Below, in pieces: positions 1-11,093 of a stretch of DNA of 64,000 nucleotides. The translations under genes and the position numbers were made by a program. Under the pieces are notes generated by a model, which was not told the DNA's origin, did not search any database, and saw only the letters and a list, made by a program, of their open reading frames with translations. Each line of letters opens with the position of its first letter. Positions within the stretch are counted from its first letter, which is position 1. Origin of the DNA: Halictus rubicundus (Eukaryota > Arthropoda > Insecta > Hymenoptera > Halictidae); contig NC_135150.1 in the NCBI RefSeq assembly GCF_050948215.1, positions 17,649,943-17,713,942 of the forward strand. Reading direction: 5' to 3'.

Positions 1-883
1 TGGTTCAAGTTGCGCGGATCGTCAATGATTAACGACAGCGTTAACGGGCATAGAATTGTCGGCGGGATGGTGAAAATCGACAGTCGGGCATGCACCCTTA
101 ACGAGGCCAAGTTGATCGGCATCGATCGGCCGAGGGGATGAAAGCGAGAGGGAAACGGGAGAAAGGGGGGAAAAAGAAAGAGAGAGAAGGAGAATTTCCG
201 CGAAAAACGGGGAGGTGAAAAAAAAAGAGGAAACGGGCAAATCATTACACGGCGGATACACGCGCGAAAGAGAGAGAATTTGTAATTTTCCGAGAGGCTC
301 CCGAGCGAGCTGAGAGGGTTTTTACGGCATTATTAAAAAAGGTGTGCTCCGGCGGTGGGGGTAACGAAACTTCCGGCAGTCTGGAGCTCGCCTTCGGCGT
401 AAGTGGTACTTTAAAAATTAACCGAGAATATTATATAGTTTTTTACAGCCGCGGCATCTTAGCCCTCCCTCTCGGCTCGTACATAGAGCTCCGCGTTTTA
501 TGGACTGCTGCGAAGCGGAAACGTATCCGCGCGCGTTCTCCTCCCCTGTAGCACGCTCCGTTCCGCTCGATGCCACCGAGGGTGTCGCGAAAACGTCCAC
601 CCTAACGAGACGTCCTGCTCATCCTCCCAGTTGTATCCAATCAACCGATTATCCCTGTTCGATGACATACGTAGGTTGTTCCGTGGCAACCTCCACCGGA
701 GGGCGAAATAAAACAAACGAATGTACAGTAATGTCTCGATACATGCATCTGGGAACGTCGGGACCGAAATGTCGCTTATATCGTGTAGGAACGTTATCCT
801 TTCATCTATTGCCGCTAGTAGAAACGTCAAATATAGAAAACGTGGGTAAACAATACATTGACACAGCGTATCGGTGTGACGTA
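1..883. other. Non-coding stretch, no gene recognised
   Basis: Purine-rich on the plus strand near 140-240, then mixed composition. A 135-codon frame at 500-907 has no recognisable motif, and its tail runs into the M2 element at 884, so I do not call it. Nothing else stands out. Confidence 0.6.
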
Positions 884-1079
884 GTTGCGGATTTTATGCA
901 TTTATGACGAAAATGAGAAGGTGCAATTTAAAATACTAGACAGATTAAAAAAATTTAAGGACATCTATGTGTTAGTTGCAGCTGATTAACATTACTAAAG
1001 GATGAAAGAAATATTTATTTGGCTCTCGTTTGTTACAGTTGACACAAACAATTTTTATTTTGCATAAAAATCCGTAGTC
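884..1079. mobile_element. M2 MITE, full-length copy (196 bp)
   Basis: The left end reads GTTGCGGATTTTATGCA after a TA at 882-883. The right end reads TGCATAAAAATCCGTAGTC, the degenerate inverse of the left end. The length fits the roughly 197 bp consensus seen at 25577, 48062 and 49505. There is no coding capacity. It is inferred to be a non-autonomous Tc1/mariner-type element from its TA flanks. Confidence 0.8.
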
Positions 1080-1887
1080 TGGTAATTATAATTTTTATGA
1101 ATCTTTTACCATGCGTGGCATTTCTCTGATACCAAACACGATCTAGTTTAGATCATATTTAATCGTTTAATCCACGGTATAGTGGAACCTCGATTATACG
1201 AACTGAGCAAGAGGAGTTCGCGAGTGTTCAGAGAATGAGAAAATTGCACGGAAATTGCAGTCGATATAATTGCACCTTGAGACGATCTCTCGATGAAAAA
1301 TAAATGAACGTGTCCCGCGGATTAACAATCCTGATCTTCGATTGCCCCACAGGCAGAACGCGGCAATTCGGCTATTAAAAACCAGCCGGCAGAGATGTAT
1401 TAATTATTCGCGAACAGTCGCGAATCTGCTCGACGGCCCGTGCATCTCGTACACGCGACACGTGAAACGTGAAAATCAGGAATAATATCCGGCCGTTTAA
1501 TATTTATGCGACGCGTCGCGCGAAATATTTTCAGCTGCCGCCGCCCCCGCCCCCTCCACCCCCTATAACGTTGTGTAACCTCGAAACCACGCGTTCATTG
1601 TTTGCATTTTTTAAATCTTGTTCCGCCCGTTCGCCGAGTTTTAGCATATTTTATTGTTTTATCGTCTCCGGATAACCAAATCACTGCGCAAACGGTTTTT
1701 ATGCTGTTTTATGGCTTGAGAAAATTGAGTTATAAACGGTTTGTTCTTTCGCTTCCGCCGGGGCGCGGGAATATCGGTAAAACTATAATATGTCTGACCC
1801 GTGACCGGGGTTATACTACTTGGAACGATTACTGGGGCGAGTGCACCGAACTACGATCTAACTATCACTTTATATGTATAATAACTG
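1080..1887. other. Non-coding stretch with a C-rich tract
   Basis: No gene is supported. A C-rich tract at about 1540-1565 gives a proline-like run in a 68-codon frame, which is low-complexity coincidence. The rest is unremarkable. Confidence 0.55.
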
Positions 1888-2048
1888 GACTGCGGATTTT
1901 ATGCATTTATGACAAGAATGAACACATAGAATAAGAAATTTGACTGATAGTAGTACAATTTAAGGTCACTGTTAGATTATTTTTGCAAATACATTTTTGT
2001 TAACCTTCACACATGAACAATTTTTATTTTGCATAAAGATCCGCAGTT
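1888..2048. mobile_element. M2 MITE (161 bp, internally shortened)
   Basis: The left end is GACTGCGGATTTTATGCA. The right end is TGCATAAAGATCCGCAGTT followed by TA at 2049-2050. It closely resembles the copy at 884-1079 but lacks about 35 bp internally. Confidence 0.8.
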
Positions 2049-2065
2049 TAACAATAACATAGGTA

Positions 2066-2257
2066 AATAAATTGCTAGGATGGAAGAATCCTGATTTTCT
2101 TTTCAATAATGCTCGACTACTGTGAATAAATTATTTTATGAACAGATTACTAGGATGGAGGAATATTGACTATTTAGTCGTTTTAAATAACATTTCCCTA
2201 TCGTGAACAAATTATTTCATGAATAAATTGTTGGAAGTGCTAGAATATTGATTACAT
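2066..2257. repeat. Diverged tandem repeat, about 75 bp unit, about 2.5 copies
   Basis: CTAGGATGGAAGAATCCTGA at 2075 recurs as CTAGGATGGAGGAATATTGA at 2150 and again, weakly, near 2230. Each copy ends in a related AAATTATTTTATGAA phrase. The sequence is AT-rich with no open frame. Confidence 0.6.
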
Positions 2258-2330
2258 TTTTTTTGCTATTTTTCTGCCGTTTTTGTTCCTTGTATTTTCC
2301 TAATAGTAACGTTCAGTATGATAAAGAATA

Positions 2331-2400
2331 GACTGCAGATCCTCATGCAGATTTTTATGAACCAATTCATAGGGGTTAAGGTCGTAAACATTTTTATCAC
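2331..2400 (+). mobile_element. M2 MITE left-end fragment
   Basis: GACTGCAGATCCTCATGCAG after TA at 2329-2330 matches the M2 left end. I could not find its matching right end. Confidence 0.4.
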
Positions 2401-2579
2401 ATTACTTGAGCTTATATTTCGAAGGATATTAAAATCAGCTTAAGTGTTGGAACATAAAAAATGTTATAATGAAGCCATAAAATTCGCGAGTTGATGATAG
2501 CAATTGACCTGAACCAACGCAACAGAAATTTCTTAAATGAACTAATTGCGAGTATGTGATGTCCTTCTAGCTTCGTTGC

Positions 2580-2775
2580 CAGCGAAAATCGATGGGAGAC
2601 AAATATAGGGGATGAACAATGACAACTAAATGTACTTGAATTTGTTACTGCTAGGTACAATCTTGTATTATGTTCTGAGCACATGATCTTCTTCATCTAG
2701 CAAAAATCGATGGACGATGTATGGGGATGAACAATGGCAACAAAAGTTAATTGAATTTCACAATCCTAACAGGGG
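2580..2775. repeat. Two-copy tandem duplication, about 119 bp period
   Basis: The phrase AAAATCGATGG, followed shortly by GGGGATGAACAATG, occurs near 2585 and again near 2704. The two copies are clearly diverged. A 94-codon minus-strand frame across the first copy has no recognisable domain. Confidence 0.5.
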
Positions 2776-2865
2776 AGGATTCCGAACCAGGAAATTCAAA
2801 CAATTACGAAATTGGGACATGTAGTGCATATGTAAGTATGTTCTACGCGATTTTCTTTCGCTGCC

Positions 2866-3100
2866 CAAATTCACTGTAAGGGGGTGAAATCGACCCTTAA
2901 AAATTCCGGTATTTTTGATTTTGCGTTATAACTCGAAAACTATAAGACAAGGGAAGAAAGTTTTCCGAGAAAAGTTGTTCCTCTTAATGAGAACTATCGT
3001 CTGGTAAAATTTATCAATTGGCAATTTATCAATTGTTTAAAAAAAGAAGTCGAAAAATAGCCGAATATCCAAGGGACGACCCCCTTAAAGTGAATTTCAT
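2866..3100. mobile_element. Inverted-repeat element with GGGGGT ends
   Basis: The left arm AATTCACTGTAAGGGGGTGA at 2868 is mirrored by CCCCCTTAAAGTGAATTTCA ending near 3100. The interior holds the phrase GCGTTATAACTCGAAAACTA. No transposase is present. The class is not determined. Confidence 0.55.
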
Positions 3101-3159
3101 AATTTTCGAATCCTCGATTCTCGATTCTGTCCATTTAAAGGGGGAACCTTGTGTAAATG

Positions 3160-3680
3160 GCTAGATTGAACCTTCCTCTTTCGAACGAGCCCTTTCCAAG
3201 CGAAAAATATTCTCATATAAGGACGACAAGTTGAGGCACGTAAAACCATTTTTCGCCAACTTTTGTCGGTAACCTGGTCACTCTACCTCATCGCGAATCT
3301 ACGGAGTCTTGGCTCCTAAGGGCCACGTACATGAACTTGTCTTTCAGAGGGTTTTGAACATGACTTGTTCTAAAAAATAATGAATAAAGACAAGAATGTA
3401 AAAATGACCCACGAAGTACATTCATGACAAATAACACTGTCTAGTTGCAATTGCAGTTGGTCAAAATTTGTGATTTCGAGTCTACAATTACGAAGCGTGA
3501 CGCAAGGAACGAGGTCGATTGCAGCTTTTCCAGGCGATAGTGGGATTGTTGTGGAAAAACGGTGGCATCAGAAACGCGAGATCATTCTCGTAAAACGTAA
3601 AACGATTTTTCGCCTATTTTTGTCGGTAACGTGATCGGTCTACCTTATCGCGGATCTACGGACTCTAGAGTCGCGAGTGA
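3160..3680 (+). repeat. R358 family copy with two direct repeats
   Basis: A segment of about 80 bp at 3238-3315 (beginning ACGTAAAACCATTTTTCGCC) recurs at 3595-3675, starts 357 bp apart. The sequence between them matches, in reverse complement, the segment at 47391-47772. The upstream part at 3160-3237 matches the reverse complement of 13800-13862. The arrangement could be a small LTR-type element (TRIM-like) or a piece of a tandem array with a unit near 358 bp. No coding sequence was found. Confidence 0.65.
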
Positions 3681-4923
3681 CCCAGAGGACGGCTCTCGCC
3701 GGAAGTAATCCGGGGGATGAAACGATGCTGCAGTTGCTCCAATTACAGGGGCGCTACATAACTCCATTTAGCCGGGCCATCAAACTCCGCTCGTCTTCGA
3801 AGGCGAGCGCCGTTGTTCGGGGAACAAATAGAAGAGAGAACGGTCGGGGTGGTCGGAGAGAGCGGAAATGATTCGGCCGGTTAACACGGCTCATTGATCA
3901 CAATTAAATATCCTACAAAAATGTTCGCCGGCGCCGCGTCGTAGCGCGCGCGATCCGTCTTCATTTCGAGGGACCGAGAAGAAACGACAACAATGGTGGA
4001 GCACGGAGAAGAAGAGGGAAAGAGGGTGAGAGGTAGGGGAGGGGAGAGGGAGGAAACAGGAAAACGTGGACCGTTCGGTATGCATTTCCTCTCGCGACTG
4101 CTCCCTTCCGTTATTGGCTCTCACGTTGCACTCAGCGTTATTGAATTACGATACGAATCCATCGAGCACGCCCACGCCGAGCCGAGCCGAGCGGAAAGCA
4201 GAGTCGCGGCGAGAGATCAGCCTCTTGCAGGCTTTCTGGTGCAACCGGATTTGATATTTAATGTAAATACTAGGCGCGACGGATATATATACCTCGTCCC
4301 TGCTCGGCCAGGAGGCGTTTCGCATTCGAGGAGCGTTCACGGGCTCTTGAACGCCGAGGGCACCTGCCGGTATGCAATTCGTGGCCAGCCAGGCGGATCC
4401 GTGAATCGGCAAGCCGGCGCCGAGTGTCCTCGCGAGAGAACTCTCCCGCTACGATTTTTAAATGCTCGGAAATATGCTCCGGGGAGCAATTAACGTCGAT
4501 GGGGGATTCTTAAACATGCTCCGGGGACCGGGCAAGATTGATTGCCCTCGGTGATCGCCGATGCTGGAATTAAACGGTCTCTACGAGACGACTCCGTAGA
4601 TCACTACCGTTCCCGCAATTAATTTCACTGGAACTCTTTATGCTTTATTGATCCTACGGGCATCAATTGCTACTTCGGTTGTGTCGGGCCAAAGGCGGTG
4701 CGGTTTTTCTATGCTCTTTCTGCTACGCAGCATTCTTCTTCAAATCTCCTCTGGTAAATAATCCCTGAGTGCTATTATAAGCGTAATTTTTCTTTGAAAA
4801 CGTTCAGATTCCCTTGCTATTTCTTACTCTTGCAAAAATAAAATTCGAATAGACTATCGAATAAATCGACTTCCGGCATCCACAGCAAACACAAAAATAC
4901 CTCTTTGCGTTACAGTATCATTA
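3681..4923. other. Non-coding stretch, no gene recognised
   Basis: Several overlapping frames of 60-166 codons on both strands at 3890-4500 are mutually exclusive and motif-free. A TATATATA at about 4282-4291 has no convincing initiator at the expected distance. AT content rises after 4660. Confidence 0.55.
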
Positions 4924-5357
4924 GACTGCGGATCTTTATGCAAAATAGAAGTTTTCTACCCGAATTGCACCAGACTCGAGTGAAATAGACATTTGTTTTC
5001 TTTCGTAATATGTTTAATAGGTTGAAAATAATATAACAGTCTTTTAAAATTTTTCTAACGTTTTTCACTGTTTTAACCCTTGGCACTCGAATGGTGACTG
5101 TAAGGCACCACTAAAAATTGCTGTATCATTATTCAACATATTTTTCACATTATTAAATTCGTTTGCATTCAATAAATTACTAAACATTTCAGTATTGAAC
5201 GAGTAAATTGCACCATTTTCTTATGTATAACATGAAAAATATATATTTAGAAGAGAAATATTCTAGGTCGGAAGAAACGTTCCGTTTTGGGGTTAAAATA
5301 CAGTGCAAAGACTAAAATACGCCTACCGATTTTTGTCATAAATGCATAAAATCCGTC
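4924..5357. mobile_element. M2 MITE interrupted by a P1 element
   Basis: The left end GACTGCGGATCTTTATGCA follows TA at 4922-4923. The right end TGCATAAAATCCG..TC is followed by TA at 5358-5359. The interior is split by a P1 element at 5077-5312. Removing the insert leaves about 198 bp, the normal M2 length, so the P1 insertion is younger than the M2 insertion. Confidence 0.78.
5077..5312. mobile_element. P1 MITE (TTAA type) nested in M2
   Basis: TTAA at 5073-5076 is followed by CCCTTGGCACTCGAATGG. The right end reads CAGTGCAAAGAC and then CTAA, a decayed form of GAGTGCAAAGGG plus TTAA. The body is nearly collinear with the copies at 9252 and 44889. The TTAA target and CCCT ends suggest a piggyBac-type non-autonomous element. 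Confidence 0.75.
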
Positions 5358-7729
5358 TAAGTATCATACACACAACAAATCCTCCAACAGCAATTATCTC
5401 AAAGTCTCAAACGTGTAATAATGGCGCTCAAAAAACAACGCTCCCCAAAATTACAAAATCATGGAGAAAAAAATCGTCCGATAACAACAATTCGTAACAA
5501 AGATAGCAGAATTACGTTCCACCATTCTCTCCACCTCCCGCTCAAAGCGAGGCAATCTTAGGCGACCGGAAACGTGGGTAGGGGTTGAAGAGGATTCAGG
5601 ACTCGCATGCAAAGGTTGTCCGCGTGTCCGCGGGGGTGTGCGTAGGGCTGGTCGCAGCGGTGGCCGGACAAGAAAGGGACAAGGGTGACGGTGGATAATG
5701 CGGAAAGCAGCGGCCGGGTCCTTCGGCGCGTTTTATTTGCCGCGGCGCGGTCGCGTGTCCGGCCCTGGGAGCATTAATTGCAAAATCCCGTTTAAGTGTT
5801 AGCGTAACGTTTGCTTAGGCACGGAAATTTTGGCCGGGGCCGCACTTAGCCCCGAGTACATACGGAATTTAGTTTCTGTATCGCGTTACCACGGTAACAG
5901 GCCGGCCTGACCGTATCCCGTTCTCCATCCAGTCCATCCTGCGGTCGGATAGGCCGACCGGTATCCCCTCTGAGTTTCGGGATGACGTCAACAGAGACGC
6001 ACGGATACGCGTGCGAGCGGAGAACAGGGACAGGAAACACCGTGGGGGTTGAACAGAGGGTGAACAGGACGAGGGGGAGGGGAGTGGTCGGACACCGGAC
6101 GAGACAAAAGGGCAAGGGACGGACAAAGACGAGCAAATTGGCAAGGACGCGCGCCGACGAGGACGGCAAGACGACCGACGAGGCGACCACTCCCGGAGGA
6201 ACAGAGACACGGGGTTGAAGAACAGGGACGAAAACCCCCGCCGGGAGGAAGCGTTCTGCGGGATTCAGGTAAAATTGCGAGAAACCGGAACCGTCTACAA
6301 CGAATCCCGGCTACCTGCGACTTCGGGCCACCCCCTCGAACATCCCCCGGGACAGATGATGCGGCGGGGGATGGATGCTGGTCGATTGTTCGTAGATCAC
6401 GGCACTCGTGATATATTAATGTTGCGAGCGGGACGATATTATATTGCGAGGAGAATTGAACGCGGTTAATATTTTACCCCGTTGAAACCTATTAACGCAT
6501 TCACGGCGACTGCCGCCGTAATGTATCTTCGTTGATGGTTAATCAACCATTCAGTCGGGCGGGCGCCGCGCAAGATTATCCCCCGGATAACGTTAAATAA
6601 TATCGGATAAACGATCGTCTGAGACGCAGGCAAAAAGGGATATCAAACGATCGGATTTTACACGAATTTCTACGTTGGCGGCTCGTCGATAGCCCCGGCC
6701 GGTATTCTAGTTTTGTCTACGGGGTTTATCGAGTTTCCCTCGGGAGCACGGTCGAAATTCGGGATGCGTGATGGCTTATATGTTAATCTGGCCCATTGTC
6801 TACCAGCATGCCACATTTCGAATCGATCCGGCCAGCCGGCCGGCCGGCCGGCCCGCTGTTTGCGCGTGCAACAAACAAATAAACCTTGGGCGGAGGGTGT
6901 TTCACTTTTCTATGGTTGTTATTGTTGCGACGCGGCGCGGTGGCCGGCTCGTTTTATTTCTATAAAACTATAATAAGAGGTTCCCGGCGGGTTACTGTCG
7001 CAGAAGTAAAGTAATTCGACGGGACGAGGAAAGTCTTCGTGACTCCGTTGCCCGGGTTAATTTGCATCCCTCTCGAATTTCCTAGCGGCCAGCCGAGACC
7101 GCCTAGACGAGGTCATTGTCACCGGCTGAAGGGAAGAAACCGGGGGGTTAAGGGGGTGGAATCGGGGGTGGCTCGGAAGGTCGCGTTAACGCGATAAAAC
7201 GATGCCACCGAGACGCGAATTGTTATGCGTCGCAGGTCGCGATCTCTGTGTGACGGGGGCGGCTGGGAAAACGGAGGCGCAAAGCGATCCTGGGGAAGGG
7301 GCGCGATTGCTCGTGTCATCGGGGACCGTGAACGCGTCATAGTGATTCATGGCTCGTCGAGACAGTCAAACAACCCTTTTTCCACAGCCGCTTCCCCGTT
7401 GGATACACGGAAAGAGACACTTTCGCCCGCTGCTACCTCCTTGACACTAGATTTACCCTCGAACCACCCCATTCGTAATTTCCATAGAAAATTCACTTAT
7501 TATTTCTTCACTGGAAATTTATTATTTCAGGTCTTTAACATTTATAATCAATCCTTAGCAGACGTAAGTAACAGTCCTCTAATTTATTTTATTTTATGTG
7601 ACTGTCAGAAGATATCCATTAAACTTTTACTACACTCAACCCCTTTTCCTTTATTTAATTTTTATATATTAAATTTTTACATTTTAAATTCTTCCATCTT
7701 ACAATTCCGTTTCACAAGAAAAATAGATA
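5358..7729. other. GC-rich non-coding stretch, no gene recognised
   Basis: Frames of 60-114 codons on both strands at 5846-6470 overlap each other and are rich in Arg and Pro, as expected from GC-rich random sequence. A (GGCC)n-like palindromic run lies at 6830-6853. Neither splice-bounded exon structure nor a conserved domain could be recognised by eye. Confidence 0.5.
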
Positions 7730-7859
7730 AGGTAAGGGATCCCATTACTATACTATACTATACTATACTATACTATACAATACTATACAGTACTATACTA
7801 TACTATTACTATATTGCCTATATTAATTATACTAGGCACAGTAATTGAGCCCCTTACTC
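7730..7859. mobile_element. MITE with GGTAAGGG ends containing a microsatellite
   Basis: The left end AGGTAAGGGATCCCATTACT follows TA at 7728-7729. The right end AGTAATTGAGCCCCTTACTC precedes TA at 7860-7861. A longer relative with GGGTAAGGGACC ends is at 51413-51811. The centre is taken up by a pentanucleotide repeat. Confidence 0.65.
7745..7815. repeat. (ACTAT)n microsatellite
   Basis: About 14 imperfect units of CTATA/ACTAT lie inside the MITE at 7730-7859. The repeat produces a Tyr/Ile/Leu tail in a long plus-strand frame that I do not consider coding. Confidence 0.9.
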
Positions 7860-8554
7860 TACATTCGATCTTATCGGATTTTACTCGAATTTTGTTGCGA
7901 TACGTACACAAGTAAAAATATTTATATCATCTTTTTGGGCTTAGCCGTTTTCACTCATCGGGTAGCTCCAATGTTGCCAGTACATTAATTAATGTCCGCC
8001 ATTTCCAATTTTTTATTGTCATGTAAACTCATGGAAAATCTGAATTAATGTTTCCTCGTCATTTTTATAAAATGAGAGAATTTACAGGCGTTTAATGTTG
8101 GCTTGGTCCAGCGTTAAATTAAATTATATTTTATACAGATTGTAAAGAATAATTAAACTGCATCGAACGTTCCGTTACCCCGAACGAAAATTCGTTACCC
8201 AGGGCTGGATATTTAGGTACACGTTGAACCATACATCTTCTCCAACCCCTATTACTCTTGTCGTCAGCAGACCGATCAAAATTCTTTTATCATGGATGAC
8301 GTGGTACGAAAAGTCCCTCAAAGCAGTGACATTAAACTTTCTCCGCGTCCCTCTCTCCCTGGATCTTCAGCAGACTCGCGGCCGACATAAAAATTGCATA
8401 AAAAAAAGAAAGAAAGTGTACTTATTCTCGAATGGATTTCATCAAACAGTAGTCGTCTCTTCTCCGTCTAAAGAGGTAGCTCAAGTTTTATTAATCGAAC
8501 AATTTCAATGTTCCAATCTGAAATTTTCACTTTACTTCCTAAGCATTTGTTTAA

Positions 8555-8766
8555 CACGTTCACTGCCATACGGACGGAATTATTTGCCCAGGTTTTAAAA
8601 TGAATTTTTACGTTAATATATCCGTTGTACCAAAGATTAGGATCTGTAAAATACAAGAAAGTTGGAGGACTATTCAATGTCATAATACATTTTTTTCGAT
8701 TTTTATGTCATTAGATTACTTTGATTTTACGGAATTTTTGAGGTTTCTAGTTTGGCAGTCAAAGTG
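8555..8766. mobile_element. P3 MITE (TTAA type), 212 bp
   Basis: TTAA flanks lie at 8551-8554 and 8767-8770. The left end is CACGTTCACTGCCA and the inverse of the right end is CACTTTGACTGCCA. The body is collinear with a second copy at 30503-30737. No coding content. Probably piggyBac-type, from the TTAA target. Confidence 0.85.
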
Positions 8767-8925
8767 TTAATTTGGTTATTTTCGATGATTAAATTTTAAT
8801 TTCTAGAAATATATCTACAAATATTTATATATAAAAATTTTAATATATCCTGGAAAAGATTTAGGATTTTCTTTGTCTCTGGTACTTTTGAAAATGTCTC
8901 TCTCCTGAGAATTAACCCTTTCAGG

Positions 8926-8986
8926 ATGAACGACGCCATGTTATAAAAGTATTATTAATGTTACAATAGTCTTCGTCCGCAAAGGG
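8926..8986. mobile_element. Short TTAA-type element, probable deletion derivative
   Basis: TTAA at 8922-8925 is followed by CCCTTTCAGGATGAACGACG. The right end, inverted, is CCCTTTGCGGACGAAGAC, followed by TAAA in place of TTAA. At only 61 bp it is likely an internally deleted copy. Confidence 0.45.
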
Positions 8987-9057
8987 TAAATCTCTTTGAC
9001 ACGTTTAGAAAATCGTGTCAGCCGTACAAAACCGGCTAAAAATTAAACTAAAATTAA

Positions 9058-9247
9058 CACTAAACCTACCAAGCACATAACCTGTAAAACTGAAACGTCT
9101 TATAGAAGGGAGAAGACTGAATTTATTTAAACTTTGTACGATTTTCATTATAATGTATGCTTAAATAAAGAAGTCAATCCAGTAATTTCCCACAAAAAAA
9201 TAAATAGAAATAGAAAACCCGTCATTTTGACCGTGGTAGCTTTAGTG
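9058..9247. mobile_element. P2 MITE (TTAA type), 190 bp
   Basis: TTAA lies at 9054-9057 and 9248-9251. The left end is CACTAAACCTACCAAGC and the inverse right end is CACTAAAGCTACCACGG. A subterminal hairpin motif CCGTCATTTTGACCG lies near the right end, and similar motifs recur at 30022-30355 and 49062. The right TTAA is shared with the next element. Confidence 0.85.
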
Positions 9248-9251
9248 TTAA

Positions 9252-9492
9252 CCCTTAGCACTCGAGTGGTGACTCTGAAGCACCACTAGAAATTGTTGTG
9301 GCATTATTTCAAAGAAATTACAAAAAATATTACAAAATATTTCTTACATTACAAAACTTGTATTTAATAGATCACTAAACATTTAAATATTATATGTGGA
9401 AATCGGATCAGTTTCGTATGAATAAAATGAAAATATTCTAAGACGGAAGAAAAATTTAGTTTTAGAATGAAAATAGCGCCGAGTGCAAAGGG
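9252..9492. mobile_element. P1 MITE (TTAA type), 241 bp
   Basis: TTAA lies at 9248-9251 and 9493-9496. The left end is CCCTTAGCACTCGAGTGG and the inverse right end is CCCTTTGCACTCGG. It abuts the P2 element with one common TTAA between them. Confidence 0.88.
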
Positions 9493-10019
9493 TTAAATAT
9501 GTGTCGCGAGCAAATAACTGTACCAAAATCGACGAAAATTAATATAGGTTTCAGGAGAGAGTTCGCGCTAATTAGGCCGACCGACGAATCAAAAAATCGC
9601 GTCATCGCCGAGTTTGAAAGAAGAATTCCGACCGGAGACTTTTCGACTGTGTGCACCAGCGTAGCGGGACGGTTCCGTTCTCGAGGAGGGTTAAGAAATC
9701 CAGCGAGTGGTTAAGCTTCCATAGAATCCGTCTGAAGCGTCGTAACGCTCTTTCGATTCCCGGGGGCGCGGCGCGTTGGCGGAGAGGCGCGGCCGGGAAA
9801 CGTGGGAAACGAATTTTACGGTTGTAAGTGTGTTAGCCGAGGGTTGCGCTAAAAATTCTATTTTCACGCTTGACACGGGCCCTCGAGAATACGGTAGCCT
9901 AGTTACGGGGATGGAGGCTGTGTACTCGCGAGCGTGATGCGTCTCCTCGCGGCGCGGAGCGGCGGATGCTTCCTTTCTCCCCCGCCGGTTATTCAAGCCA
10001 CTCGGCAACGTTTCCCGTG

Positions 10020-10240
10020 GATCTCCCGGACGAAATCTCCACCGTCACACGTCGTTCCAACGTCCAGGCCATCCGAGGATCCGACGGCGAGGTGTGCGTC
10101 GGGAAGGCCGACACACGGAGAGCAAAACCACCCCCGTAACACCCCTTGACGCGCTGCCAGTTCTTTACGCGCCGCGTCGAGTCGCGAATCGTCCCCGAGA
10201 AACCGTCTGCTCGCTCGAAATATTTAAAAATTGCCAGCAT
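10020..10240. repeat. Member of a local repeat trio (diverged)
   Basis: The segment at 10125-10235, containing GCTGCCAGTTCTTTACGCG and CTCGAAATATTTAAAAA, is matched about 860 bp downstream at 10986-11093. The upstream half is only weakly similar. GC-rich, with no gene. Confidence 0.55.
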
Positions 10241-10607
10241 TCATCCTTTCGCGATCCCCGGCCACACGCATCCCGTTCAATTAACTGAATTTTACTCCTA
10301 ATTCTGGAAGGAGACACGAAGAGTTTCGATGTATATTTAAAAAAACATTAACATTGAATCGAGATAAAATCATTCACATCATATAACTCCGTCCGTGGCT
10401 AAATTGTTAAATATTAGAAAATTCTTCTGTTATATAACAGGTTATTCAAACGTCCAATTTCATTTAAAATGGAGTAAAAAAAAAGTGGCATCACCGTGGA
10501 GACAATTCACTGCTCATAAATATAATTTTCGCATTCGAATTTGAATAAACCGAAACGATATAACAAGCAGAAGCCTGGAGATTCATAAGCACCTCCAAAT
10601 TTCTCTA

Positions 10608-10678
10608 CAGTGTTTACTACACGAAATATGTCCCAAACACGGGTCTAGTCAGGGACATATATCGGCCAGGAGATACTA
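10608..10678. mobile_element. Very short hairpin element (71 bp)
   Basis: The left arm CAGTGTTTACTACACGAAAT follows TA at 10606-10607. It is roughly mirrored by GGGACATATATCGGCCAGGA toward the right end. The GGGACATATATCG phrase recurs in the duplicated segments at 59690 and 59822. Confidence 0.5.
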
Positions 10679-10869
10679 TTCTTTGATCCACTCGAACGCA
10701 AAAAAGGACTGCGAACCTCTAGAGGCCTCAATGGCCGGAAACAATAAATGTTTGAGCAGGCATTTTAGGAAATGCTATTATAACTAAGGTTAAGCACAGT
10801 ATAATAGATTGCTCATAAACTGCATATCTTTAAGAATTTGCAGAACCAAGTTTCTCGTATTTTTGTGGC

Positions 10870-11093
10870 AAGAAACTTTCCAAGTAACAAGACAAACTTT
10901 CCTCTAATGCCAATTTCCACGAGACGAGCCACACGAATGTCTTGCGCACACAGATCCGTAGTATACTAACAAACCTGAGAGTAAAACCATCCCCGCAACG
11001 CCCCTTGACAAGCTGCCAGTTCTTGACGCGCTGTGTCAAGTCGGGAATCGTTCCCGTGAAAGGGTACGCTCGAAATATTAAAAAACTTCCCCG
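10870..11093. repeat. Member of a local repeat trio
   Basis: Its left half (ACAAGACAAACTTTCCTC, then TGCGCACACAGATCCG) matches 13455-13560. Its right half matches 10125-10240. It therefore bridges the other two copies and is probably the most complete. Confidence 0.6.

Noticed and set aside
500..907. 135-codon plus-strand frame with many Cys residues
   Set aside because: No recognisable family, no regular Cys spacing, and the end lies inside an M2 transposon.
4270..4330. TATATATA as a promoter
   Set aside because: No initiator-like sequence at about 30 bp and no downstream gene. Probably ordinary AT repeat.
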